This document shows positions 28,346 to 36,964 of a stretch of 64,000 bases of DNA, in pieces (within the stretch, counting starts at the first letter, position 1; each line of letters opens with the position of its first letter). The notes beneath the pieces are model-generated. The model made no database searches and was not told where the DNA came from. It saw only the letters and a list, made by a program, of their open reading frames with translations. The stretch is taken from positions 12,302 to 76,301 of the forward strand of contig NZ_LSIJ01000058.1 of the NCBI RefSeq assembly GCF_001556185.1, in the 5' to 3' direction. The position numbers and the translations under genes are program-made. This DNA comes from Sphingomonas sp. CCH10-B3. GTDB taxonomy: Bacteria; Pseudomonadota; Alphaproteobacteria; Sphingomonadales; Sphingomonadaceae.

Positions 28346-31300
28346 ATGATCATCGCAACCGGCTCGGCAGCCACGCGCCTCCGCCCCTATCTGCTCGCCA
28401 GTGCCGCCATCATGGGCATTGCAACGGGCGGAATTGCTCAGGCCCAGATTGCTGAAACGTCTGCGGTTTCGGCGGCGCCCCGCGCTGGCGAAGGCCGTGT
28501 CGATGCGGGCGGGGTGCTGCTGGAAGCGCACGACGCCGGTCCCCGCGTCGATGTGGTCGTGCCCGATCCCTATCTGCAGATCGCCGACCCGGGCACGCCG
28601 ACGACGGCACGCGACCCGGTCAACATCACCGGCGTCGGCCAGATCGTGGTCGATACCGGCAATGGCAACGGCTCGATCGGGCTTTGCACTGCGTCGCTGA
28701 TCAACCCGCGCACCGTCTTGTTTGCCGCGCACTGTGTCAACTCGGCGCCGGCGACGAGCTATGGCCGACTCGGGCCGGGCAGCACCGGAACGGCGGTCAG
28801 CGTCGGCTTTTCGAACAACAACCTGTCGGCATTGCAGCAGTGGCTGTTCGCCGGCGCCAACCAGTATCGGACCAACCCGAACACCTTCCTCTACAATCTG
28901 AGCCAGGTGGTCTATCACCCGCGCTCGACCGAGCCGGGCAATGGCTTCCGCTATGCCGATATCGCGATCGGTACGCTTGACACGCCGACGCGGAACATCC
29001 CGACCTGGGCGCTGCTGTTCTCGGCACTTCCGGCACCGGCGACGATCGGTGCGGCGGGCACGGGCTATCACGTCAATATCACCGGCTATGGCAACAACGG
29101 CACCGGCATCAGCGGCGCCAATGGCGGGATCGACTTCCGCCGCCGCATCGCCGAAAACACGCTCGGCGGCTTGACCTCGCTCGACACGCTCCAGAATTTC
29201 CTGTTTGGCACGCCCACAGGGCCGCTGCCGCAGAATCTCTACTGGATCGACTTCGACGATCCGCGGCGCGGCACGCCGGCGGCGAGCCCGTTCGACTTCA
29301 ACAGCTTCCGTGACAACGCGCTGCCACGCGAAGGCGGCACGGCGCCGGGCGATTCGGGCGGTCCACTTATCCTTGACCGCACCTTTGCGCGTCAGGTCGT
29401 CATCGGCGTGCTTTCGGGCGGGTTCAGCCGCTTCTTCACCAACCAGCCGGCGCAGAGCTTTGGCACGAACAGCTTCTACCAGCCGCTTTACCTTTATTGG
29501 GACTATATCGCGGCGAACAATCCGTATCGCTATGTCACTGCGGTGGCCGGCGATGGCAACTGGACCGATCCGACGCGCTGGGTGACCAGCATCGACCCGA
29601 ATTACCAGATCATCGGCCCCAACGGTCAGTTGGTGACCGGCGTGCCCAACAATCCGGGCGGCACCACCATCGACAGAAGCGGCGCCTTCGGCCAGATCTG
29701 TTTCCAGAACCCGACGCTGAGCGATTGCCTTGATGTCCGCACGAACATCGAGACGGTCACCGGCGGTCCGATCGGCACCGATGGCAGCGGGCTTGCCAAC
29801 AATGCGGCCTCGCTGACGCTTTCGGCGCCCTCCAGCCAGCCGGGAACGGGCGTGCTCGGCGCGGGGTCGGATGCGCTGCTCGAAGCGCAGGCGACCCAGC
29901 CTGCGGCAGCCCTGCCTGCAGCGACGATCGCCAACGGCCTGCCGGGTGCGACCAATTTCGTGCCGAACAACATCGATCCTGTTCGCACGACGGGCGCGCT
30001 CGGCCGTTACTTCGACGTGACGCTGGCGGCGACCGGCACGATCACGCTCAATTCAACCGTGACGATCGACCGCTTCACGCTGAATGGCGCGGGTGCACGG
30101 CTCAATATCGATACCGCCGGCTCGCTGACCAGCCTGATCGACATCACCCAGACGATCGGCACGATGCAGGTCAATGGATCGCTGACGTCGCGGGGCGATT
30201 ATTTCCTGATGGCCGGCGGGCTGAACGGCACCGGCACGATCACGACGCCCTTCTTCACCAACATGGTCGGCGTCATCTCGCCGGGGGCGTCGGGCAATGC
30301 CGGGTCGTTCGGCACGCTCAATTTCCGCGGCAATGTGATCCTGACTTCGGGCAGCACCTATCTGATCGATCTCGGCGCGAGCGGCATGTCGGACCGGATC
30401 GCGGTGGTATCGAACGGCGTCGCGGGTGACGGCATCGCCAACATCGGTGGCGGGCTGAATTTCAACTTCTCGGCAACGACGCTGCGCGCGGGCAACAGCT
30501 ACACGATCCTGACCGCGCAGAACGGCGTCACCAGCCGTTTCGCCAATCCGGCCGCGTTCAGCGCGATCCTGACGCCGACGCTGACCTATACGGCCAATGC
30601 CGTCCAGCTGACCGTGACGCCGGGCCTCTACGGCAATGTCGTCGGCAATTCGTTCGTGCAGCGGACCTATGCCCAGCTGCTCGACCAGAATCGTGGCAAT
30701 GCAGCAGCGCTCGACTCGATCTATGGTCCGCTCGACCTGCAGAATGCCGCGACGATCCAGGCAACGCTCGATGGCCTCGCGCCGCGGAGCGAAGCGTTGC
30801 TCGCCGGGATCGCAACGACGGTGGTCGACAACAACGCGCGCTTCCATCGCGACCGGCTGGCGCAGTTCGATGCCTCGGTCTCGCATGGCGGCACGATCGC
30901 GGTCATCGGTCGGCCGATCCAGCTCGCTGCGGCCAACGCGACGAGCCTGAACGGCGGCCAGCCGGTGCAGAGCGACAGCCAGGAGGCCCGCGTCCAGAAG
31001 GCGAACCTGCCCGATGACGTCGGCGTCTATCTGGCCGGTGGCTATATCGACGGGTCGAGCGCACCGGCACGCCTGACCGTTCCGGCAGGCGCGCGCGACC
31101 GTTTCAACGGCTTCTACATCCTCGGCGGCATCGAAAAGGATCTGGGCGACGGCATCATCGGCCTGTCGTTCGGCTACACCGAGCTCAACGGCAATGTAAC
31201 CGGGTTCGCGCAGTCTGCACGCGGCAGCCTTTATCAGGGCACGCTCTATGCGCGCAGCGAACTGGGCGGCGGCTGGTCGATGGACGGGCAGGTCAATGCC

Positions 31301-31849
31301 GGCGTGTTCGATTCGACCACGATCCGCAATGTCGGCTTCGTCGGCACCAATTACCGGCTGGTTGCCAACAAGGCAGCGTTCGCGCTCGGCGGTGAAGTCG
31401 GGTTCCAGAAATCCTTCGCGCTCGGCTTCCTGAACGTCGCGCCGCGCGTGTCGGTGCGGTCGAATTTCATCGATTTCGGTCGCGTCACTGAATCGGGTGG
31501 CGGTCCGGCACTTCTCTACACCCGCGACAATCTGTCGTCGGTGCAGGGCCGTGCCGGCTTCAACTTCACGGCAACGAAGGGCAGCGCGTTCAAGCCGTTC
31601 CTGTCGGCGAACTATGTCCATGAATTCGACCAGCAGCGCCCGAACAGCGTCGGTGCGAACTTCGTCGGTGGCACGGGCCCGAACCCGCGCTTCCTGCTGG
31701 CAAGCATCGACCGCAACTGGTTCGAAGTGAGCGGCGGCGTCAGCTACACTGCCGGCAACATCGAACTGTCGCTGACTGCCGACACGACCGCGGGCCGCGA
31801 CGACGTGCAGAACCAGAGCTATCGCGGCGCGATCACGCTGCGTTTCTGA
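28346..31849 (+). CDS. Autotransporter with trypsin-like serine protease passenger
   Basis: A 1167-residue type V secreted protein. Signal peptide (about 1-34), trypsin-like domain with catalytic His129 (FAAHC), Asp205 (YADIAIG) and Ser337 (GDSGGP), then a stretch GDGNWTDPTRW that begins the passenger body, a beta-helix-like region of short Gly/Thr-rich repeats (about 540-740) and a C-terminal autotransporter barrel (about 870-1167) ending in ITLRF. The complete triad implies an active surface protease, perhaps self-releasing; that is inferred. The ATG has AAGGGGA upstream and the gene is closed by a strong hairpin. Confidence 0.93.
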   Translation: MIIATGSAATRLRPYLLASAAIMGIATGGIAQAQIAETSAVSAAPRAGEGRVDAGGVLLEAHDAGPRVDVVVPDPYLQIADPGTPTTARDPVNITGVGQIVVDTGNGNGSIGLCTASLINPRTVLFAAHCVNSAPATSYGRLGPGSTGTAVSVGFSNNNLSALQQWLFAGANQYRTNPNTFLYNLSQVVYHPRSTEPGNGFRYADIAIGTLDTPTRNIPTWALLFSALPAPATIGAAGTGYHVNITGYGNNGTGISGANGGIDFRRRIAENTLGGLTSLDTLQNFLFGTPTGPLPQNLYWIDFDDPRRGTPAASPFDFNSFRDNALPREGGTAPGDSGGPLILDRTFARQVVIGVLSGGFSRFFTNQPAQSFGTNSFYQPLYLYWDYIAANNPYRYVTAVAGDGNWTDPTRWVTSIDPNYQIIGPNGQLVTGVPNNPGGTTIDRSGAFGQICFQNPTLSDCLDVRTNIETVTGGPIGTDGSGLANNAASLTLSAPSSQPGTGVLGAGSDALLEAQATQPAAALPAATIANGLPGATNFVPNNIDPVRTTGALGRYFDVTLAATGTITLNSTVTIDRFTLNGAGARLNIDTAGSLTSLIDITQTIGTMQVNGSLTSRGDYFLMAGGLNGTGTITTPFFTNMVGVISPGASGNAGSFGTLNFRGNVILTSGSTYLIDLGASGMSDRIAVVSNGVAGDGIANIGGGLNFNFSATTLRAGNSYTILTAQNGVTSRFANPAAFSAILTPTLTYTANAVQLTVTPGLYGNVVGNSFVQRTYAQLLDQNRGNAAALDSIYGPLDLQNAATIQATLDGLAPRSEALLAGIATTVVDNNARFHRDRLAQFDASVSHGGTIAVIGRPIQLAAANATSLNGGQPVQSDSQEARVQKANLPDDVGVYLAGGYIDGSSAPARLTVPAGARDRFNGFYILGGIEKDLGDGIIGLSFGYTELNGNVTGFAQSARGSLYQGTLYARSELGGGWSMDGQVNAGVFDSTTIRNVGFVGTNYRLVANKAAFALGGEVGFQKSFALGFLNVAPRVSVRSNFIDFGRVTESGGGPALLYTRDNLSSVQGRAGFNFTATKGSAFKPFLSANYVHEFDQQRPNSVGANFVGGTGPNPRFLLASIDRNWFEVSGGVSYTAGNIELSLTADTTAGRDDVQNQSYRGAITLRF

Positions 31850-31860
31850 TCGCCTGACCG

Positions 31861-31891
31861 GACCGCCGCTCGCGTGTCGCGAGCGGCGGTC
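31861..31891. terminator. Strong hairpin between autotransporter and LysR genes
   Basis: A perfect 14-bp stem (31861-31874 paired with 31878-31891) has a 3-base loop TGT. It lies between convergent genes and can serve both, although no U-tract follows on either side. Confidence 0.8.
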
Positions 31892-31897
31892 ACGGGG

Positions 31898-32785
31898 TCA
31901 GCCGGACGCTTTCATCGCGGCAGCGACCGTATCGGCAAAGGCGCGTGCCTTGGCCGAAGCCAGTCGGCCTGTCGGGAAAACGGCCCACAGGTCGATCGGG
32001 TCGAGCGCCCAGTCGTCGAGCAAGGTGCACACCTGGCCCGATGCCAGTTCTGGCGCGAACATCCAGTGCGACGCGATCGTCAGCCCCATGTCGGCGAGCA
32101 CCGCCGCGCGGATGCCCTCCGCACTGCTGACACGCAGCCGCCCGCTGACGGCGACCGAAATCTCGGCACCGTCGCGCCGGAAGCGCCAGCTGCTCGATCG
32201 GCCCTGCGTGTAGATGACGGTGTCATGCGCCGCGAGGTCGGATGGCGTCTGGGGCACCCCTGCGCGGTCGAGATAGGCGCGGGTTGCGATCACTGCGCGC
32301 GGGCTCGACCCCAGCCGCCGCGCGGTCGCCGATGAATCGGGCAGGTCCCCCATTCGCAGCGCCACGTCGATCCCTTCGCCAACCAGATCGATGATGCGAT
32401 CGTCAAGGATCAGCTCGACGCTGAGCCCCGGATGTGCGGCAAGGAAATCAGGCAGCAGCCTGACAATATGCAGCCGCGCAAAGGTGGTCGCGGCCGAGAC
32501 TCGCAGCGTGCCCGCAAGGCCTGCGCCTTCGCCGCGCGCGGCGAGATCGGCCTCGTCGGCTTCCTCGATCGACCGGCGCGCACGCTCGTAAAAGCGCTGG
32601 CCAGCCTCGGTGGGTGTCAGCCCGCGCGTCGAGCGCGTCAGCAGCCGGACGCCGAGCCGTTCCTCAAGCTGGGCAATCGTCTTGGAAATCGCCGGCTGGC
32701 CGACATTGAGCTGGCGTGCTGCCGCCGAGAAAGAGCCAGTGTCGACCACCCGCACCAAGGTCGCCATTGCGCCAAGCCGGTCCAT
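31898..32785 (-). CDS. LysR-family transcriptional regulator
   Basis: A 295-residue LysR protein: helix-turn-helix MDRLGAMATLVRVVDTGSFSAAARQLNVGQPAISKTIAQLEERLG, then a substrate-binding domain of the CrgA-like type. It is divergent, across 156 bp, from the operon starting with the beta-diketone-hydrolase-like gene and is the probable regulator of that operon. Confidence 0.93.
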   Translation of the reverse strand: MDRLGAMATLVRVVDTGSFSAAARQLNVGQPAISKTIAQLEERLGVRLLTRSTRGLTPTEAGQRFYERARRSIEEADEADLAARGEGAGLAGTLRVSAATTFARLHIVRLLPDFLAAHPGLSVELILDDRIIDLVGEGIDVALRMGDLPDSSATARRLGSSPRAVIATRAYLDRAGVPQTPSDLAAHDTVIYTQGRSSSWRFRRDGAEISVAVSGRLRVSSAEGIRAAVLADMGLTIASHWMFAPELASGQVCTLLDDWALDPIDLWAVFPTGRLASAKARAFADTVAAAMKASG

Positions 32786-32941
32786 GCCAATCTCCCGCCA
32801 GATTTGGCCGCAGACTAGCCGGGGTCATTCCAGGACGGAATAGAGCATATCGCCACAAGCCGTCGTCCGCCGCGACGCCGATCGGCCTATCTCCACGTCA
32901 GCGCCGCCCGATCCCCGGACGGACATCTGATGGAGGTTCCG

Positions 32942-33712
32942 ATGGCCAAGTTCGACACTTATGCAAATGCTTTCCCCAATGCGAAGCTGAACCGCAAGGA
33001 CAATGGCGTGCTCGAAGTCGCGCTGCACACCGGCGGCGGCAAGCTGGTCTTCAACGGCCACACGCACGAACAATTCGTCGACCTGTTCCACCAGATCGGC
33101 GAAGATCGCGACAATCGCGTCGTCATCCTGACCGGTTCGGGCGATGCCTTCATGGACGCGATCGACCCCGAAGGCTTCGATTTCTTCACGCCCGAAGGCT
33201 ATGACAAGATCCTGCGCGAAGGCCGCAAGGTGCTGTCGAACATCCTCGACATCGAAGTGCCGATGATCACCGCGCTTAACGGACCGGTGCTGCTGCACAG
33301 CGAATATGCGCTGCTGACCGACATCATCCTCGCGACGCCCGCAACGGTGTTTCAGGACAAGCCGCATTTCGACTTCGGCATCGTCCCCGGCGACGGCGTC
33401 AATCTGCTCTGGCCCGAAGTGATCGGGTCGATCCGCGGTCGCTATTTCATCCTGACGCGCCAGCTGCTCGATGCGCAGACCGCGAAGGACTATGGCGCGG
33501 TCAACGAAATCGTTCCCGCCGACCAGTTGCTGGCCCGCGCGCATGAAATCGCCGACAGCATTGCCGCGCTGCCGCCGCTCACCAGCCGCTACACGCGCAT
33601 CGCGCTGACGCAAAAGCTGCGCCGCATCATCGACGAAGGCGCCGGCTATGGCCTCGCCCTCGAAGGGATCAGCGCCGCCGATGTCGCCCGCCGCATGGCC
33701 GCGCAGGGCTGA
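32942..33712 (+). CDS. Crotonase-fold hydrolase resembling 6-oxocamphor hydrolase
   Basis: A 256-residue crotonase-superfamily protein. It differs from ordinary enoyl-CoA hydratases and closely recalls 6-oxocamphor hydrolase, a beta-diketone C-C hydrolase: the segment with His142 (KPHFDFGIVPGDG), Asp151 and then VIGSIRGRYFILTRQLLDAQTAKDYGAVNE aligns with that enzyme as I remember it, and a His pair at 40/42 may match its His45. It would hydrolyse a carbon-carbon bond in a cyclic diketone or related compound rather than hydrate a CoA ester. ATG 32942 has GGAGG 5 bases upstream. It heads a four-gene same-strand run. Confidence 0.8.
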   Translation: MAKFDTYANAFPNAKLNRKDNGVLEVALHTGGGKLVFNGHTHEQFVDLFHQIGEDRDNRVVILTGSGDAFMDAIDPEGFDFFTPEGYDKILREGRKVLSNILDIEVPMITALNGPVLLHSEYALLTDIILATPATVFQDKPHFDFGIVPGDGVNLLWPEVIGSIRGRYFILTRQLLDAQTAKDYGAVNEIVPADQLLARAHEIADSIAALPPLTSRYTRIALTQKLRRIIDEGAGYGLALEGISAADVARRMAAQG

Positions 33713-33752
33713 TCCACCCCGCGTCCACGCCCTCCGGACAAGGAGCCCCGGC

Positions 33753-34427
33753 ATGACACTTCAAGCCCGACTCGACGCCTTCAAAGCCGACTTCCGTGCT
33801 GGCAAGGCACCGTACAACGTCCCTGCCTCGGTGATCGCGACGATGGAGCGGGGCACCAGCGAGCTTATTGCGAGCGGTGCCGCGGGTCGGGCGTTGAAGG
33901 CCGGGGACATTGCCCCCGACTTCACGCTGCCCGCTGCCGACGGCATGCTGGTGTCGTCACGCGATCTGCTGGTCCTCGGGCCGTTGATCGTCAGCTTCTA
34001 TCGCGGCGTCTGGTGCCCCTATTGCAACATGGAGTTGCAGGCGCTGCAGGCCGTGCTGCCAGCTTTTCGCGAGGCCGGCGCGCACCTGATCGCGATTTCG
34101 CCGCAGACCCGGCCGAACAGCCGCAAGTCGATCCGCGAAAACCGCCTCGATTTCCCGATCCTGTCGGACGCGGGGAACGACGTGGCGGCGGCATTCGGCC
34201 TGCGCTTCCAGCTGCCCGACTATCTGGTCGACCTCTACAAGCAGCTCGGGAACGACCTGCCGGGTGTCAACGGCGATGCCAGCTGGACGCTGCCGATGCC
34301 GGCCCGGTTCGTGATCGGGCGCGAAGGAGTGATCCGCTACGCCGAGGTCAACCCCGACTATACCCGGCGCCCCGAGCCCGCCGATATGCTGCCGGCGGTG
34401 CGTGCGGCATCGCTGATCTGGAGCTGA
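33753..34427 (+). CDS. Peroxiredoxin-like AhpC/TSA family protein (CPYC motif)
   Basis: A 224-residue thioredoxin-fold protein with AhpC/TSA features (GDIAPDFTLPAADG, residues 51-64) and a WCPYC motif (Cys88, Cys91). Peroxiredoxin-like proteins with this CxxC act as thiol reductants or peroxidases; typical 2-Cys enzymes lack the second Cys here. A second protein of this kind lies at 47096-47797. The ATG at 33753 follows AAGGAG. The gap to the previous gene is 40 bp, suggesting one operon. Confidence 0.88.
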   Translation: MTLQARLDAFKADFRAGKAPYNVPASVIATMERGTSELIASGAAGRALKAGDIAPDFTLPAADGMLVSSRDLLVLGPLIVSFYRGVWCPYCNMELQALQAVLPAFREAGAHLIAISPQTRPNSRKSIRENRLDFPILSDAGNDVAAAFGLRFQLPDYLVDLYKQLGNDLPGVNGDASWTLPMPARFVIGREGVIRYAEVNPDYTRRPEPADMLPAVRAASLIWS

Positions 34428-34487
34428 TCCGGCGGCGCCGCCGCTCGCGTCAGCTGTCCAGAGTGGGCTGACATTCCTTCCCAACCA

Positions 34488-34506
34488 GGCCCCCGGCTCA
34501 GGGGCC
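34488..34506 (+). terminator. Weak terminator-like hairpin after the peroxiredoxin-like gene
   Basis: A 6-bp GC-only stem (GGCCCC at 34488-34493, GGGGCC at 34501-34506) is followed by CATTTCTT. It could partly end transcription before the GST gene, which starts 22 bp further on. Confidence 0.4.
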
Positions 34507-34528
34507 CATTTCTTCCGGAGTATCGACC

Positions 34529-35146
34529 ATGATCGACGTCTATGCCTTTTCCACGCCGAACAGCGTGAAGGTTCCCATCGCGCTCGAAGAGATGGGCCTC
34601 GACTATCGCCTGCACGCCGTCAACATCCGCCAGGGCGGACAGAAGGCGCCCGATTTCGTCGCGCTGAACCCGAATGCGAAGGTGCCGGTGCTTGTCGACG
34701 GCGCGCTGACGCTGACCGAGAGCGCCGCCATTCTGGTCTATCTCGCTGAAAAGACCGGCCAGTTGCTGCCTGCCTCGGGCGAAGGCCGTGCGCGCGTGTT
34801 CGAGCAGCTGTTTTTCCACGCCTCGGGGCTCGGGCCGGCCTTCGGCAATGCCGGCTTTTTCCGCAAATTCGCGCCCGAGCCGATCCCGCTCGCGATCGAT
34901 CGCTTTGGCGGCGAAGCGCAGCGGATCATCGGCTTGCTCGACGATCTCCTCGGCCGTCAGCGTTTTGTCGCGGGCGACGAGCTGAGCATCGCCGATGTCG
35001 CCCACTTCGGCTGGCTGTGGCGGCGGCAGTTCGCCGAGGTCTCGGTCGAGGGTGCGGCCAATGTCCAGCGCTACATCGCCGAGCTTGAGGCCCGCCCCGC
35101 GTTCCAGCGCGGGATCGCGCGGACGATGGCGCTGGCAGAGGGCTGA
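34529..35146 (+). CDS. Glutathione S-transferase family protein
   Basis: A 205-residue GST: thioredoxin-like N-domain with FSTPNSVKVPIALEEMGLDY and the glutathione-binding NPNAKVPVLVDG and TESAAILVYLAEK, then an all-helical C-domain with DELSIADVAHFGWLWRR. It would conjugate or isomerise electrophiles in the cytoplasm; the resemblance is to YfcG/Ure2-like GSTs. CCGGAG precedes the ATG. The next gene begins 4 bp after the stop. Confidence 0.93.
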   Translation: MIDVYAFSTPNSVKVPIALEEMGLDYRLHAVNIRQGGQKAPDFVALNPNAKVPVLVDGALTLTESAAILVYLAEKTGQLLPASGEGRARVFEQLFFHASGLGPAFGNAGFFRKFAPEPIPLAIDRFGGEAQRIIGLLDDLLGRQRFVAGDELSIADVAHFGWLWRRQFAEVSVEGAANVQRYIAELEARPAFQRGIARTMALAEG

Positions 35147-35150
35147 TCGG

Positions 35151-35861
35151 GTGGCACGCAGCATCGTCGTCACCGGTGCCTCAAAAGGCATCGGTCGGGC
35201 AGTCGCTGAGGCGCTTGCCGCGCATGGCTGGCACGTCATCGGTATCGCCCGCAGCGCGCCCGGCGCGTTCCCCGGGGAGTTTCTTGCCACCGATCTGAAC
35301 GATCCGGTCGCGGTGGACGGACTCGCAAGCGGGCTGGCAGCGCGCGGCGACGTGCTGGGCATCGTCAACAATGCGGGTGCGGCCCGCGGAGAAGCATTCG
35401 GCAGTGTCGATGCCGACGCCTTCCTCGATCTGCTCGGGTTCAACCTGCGGCCCGCGCTGGTGCTGACGCAGGCGCTGTTGCCCGCGATGCAGGCCGCGCG
35501 TTTCGGCCGGGTCGTCAATGTCACCAGCCTGGTGACGCGCGGGCTGCCGTTGCGGACAAGCTATGCTGCCGCCAAGGCCGCACTCGAAAGCCTGACGCGG
35601 ACGATTGCGATCGAGCAGGCGGCCAATGGCATTACCGCCAATGCGGTTGCGCCCGGCCCGACCGAAACCGAATTGTTCCGCACCAACAATCCGGCGGGCA
35701 GCGATGGCGAGGCGCGCTATCTGGCGCAGGTGCCGATGAACCGACTCGGCACTCCGGCAGAGATTGCGGCCGTCATTGCCTTCCTGGCATCTGACGCAGC
35801 GGGTTTCGTGACAGGCCAGACGATCTCGGTCGATGGCGGCGCGAGCCTCGGTCGCAATTAG
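35151..35861 (+). CDS. Short-chain dehydrogenase/reductase (GTG start)
   Basis: A 236-residue SDR with the NAD(P)-binding TGASKGIG (residues 7-14), NNAG near 77, active-site Ser and Tyr-x3-Lys (SYAAAKA) and the family C-terminus DGGASLGRN. The start is GTG at 35151, four bases after the GST stop; upstream in-frame codons encode a segment that does not fit the fold. Substrate is unknown, but the operon mates suggest processing of a ketone or alcohol. Confidence 0.9.
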   Translation: MARSIVVTGASKGIGRAVAEALAAHGWHVIGIARSAPGAFPGEFLATDLNDPVAVDGLASGLAARGDVLGIVNNAGAARGEAFGSVDADAFLDLLGFNLRPALVLTQALLPAMQAARFGRVVNVTSLVTRGLPLRTSYAAAKAALESLTRTIAIEQAANGITANAVAPGPTETELFRTNNPAGSDGEARYLAQVPMNRLGTPAEIAAVIAFLASDAAGFVTGQTISVDGGASLGRN

Positions 35862-36052
35862 CGCGGTGCCGATACCGTCAGATCGGGCATGATCGCGTGC
35901 CACAAATGGACTCGTGCAGCGCCAACGTCTGATGACGGCGCTGATTGGTCCCGATTCGGGTGTAGCTGCCCCCCCTGATTGTTGCTTTTGCCTTCGCAAG
36001 CGCACAATCCGCTCCGAGTTTGGCCAAGTGTCGGCCCGGGGTTGGGGACGTG

Positions 36053-36964
36053 ATGACGCCGCAGAACGAACGACCGTTGTTGCTGCACCCCGAACTGTGG
36101 CGGGGATGGACCGCGACCGAGAGCTCGATTGCGACCGATCCCTGCGTCTTGCGGGGCGGCTTTCTGCGATCGTGGCAGAATACCAGCTCGACCATGTTGC
36201 AGCCGCCGCTCGATCATCATCTGATCGTGCTGCACCAGGGCGGGCCGAAGCGTGTGCGTCGCGACGGGGGCGGGGGCAGCCGGGTGGCTGACGTCGAGCT
36301 GCGCGCGGTCACCACCGCGGAGGCGGGCAGTGCTTATCGCTGGCGCACCGAAGGGCCGATCGCCTTTTCGCACTTCTATGTCCGGCCCGATTATTTCGCG
36401 GCGCTAGTCGGCGAGATGTTCGATCGCGATCCGGCTTCGGTGAGCTTTGCCGAAACGCTTGGCCGTGCCGATCCGCATGCCGCCAACCTCTTTGACTTGC
36501 TGCTGGACCGCCAGCATGACCCCGACTGGGCGCTGTCGGCTGATTTCTACGTCGATGCGCTGTTGATCCGGATGGCAACGACATCGACGTGGGGTGGCGA
36601 GTTTCGGCAATATCGCCGGCTGACGCTGGCGCCGCATGTCGTCACCCGCGTGCGCAATTTCATCCGCAGCAACATCGGCCAGCGCATCACGCTCGAGGAT
36701 CTGGCGGCCGAGGCGGGCTATAGCCGGTTCCATTTCGTGCGGTCGTTCAAGCATAGCACCGGGCTGCCGCCCTATGCCTTTGTGCTGCGCGAGCGCATCG
36801 ATGCGGCCCGCGAGCTGCTCGACCACACCAATTTGCCGATCGCCGAAATCGCCCAGCGTTGCGGCTTTTCGACGCACACGCATTTTTCGACGCGCTTTCG
36901 CGAAGTGATTGGCTTGACGCCTGCCGACTACCGCCGCCGGTCGACCGGCGGCGGAGACGACTGA
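36053..36964 (+). CDS. AraC-family transcriptional regulator
   Basis: A 303-residue regulator with a cupin-like N-terminal half and a C-terminal AraC domain with both helix-turn-helix motifs: ITLEDLAAEAGYSRFHFVRSFKHSTG and LPIAEIAQRCGFSTHTHFSTRFREVIG. ATG 36053 has GGGGACG upstream; an ATG at 36020 in frame is less supported. It lies 191 bp after the SDR, with its own promoter region, and ends 5 bp from the inferred original stop of the convergent outer-membrane protein gene. Confidence 0.92.
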   Translation: MTPQNERPLLLHPELWRGWTATESSIATDPCVLRGGFLRSWQNTSSTMLQPPLDHHLIVLHQGGPKRVRRDGGGGSRVADVELRAVTTAEAGSAYRWRTEGPIAFSHFYVRPDYFAALVGEMFDRDPASVSFAETLGRADPHAANLFDLLLDRQHDPDWALSADFYVDALLIRMATTSTWGGEFRQYRRLTLAPHVVTRVRNFIRSNIGQRITLEDLAAEAGYSRFHFVRSFKHSTGLPPYAFVLRERIDAARELLDHTNLPIAEIAQRCGFSTHTHFSTRFREVIGLTPADYRRRSTGGGDD

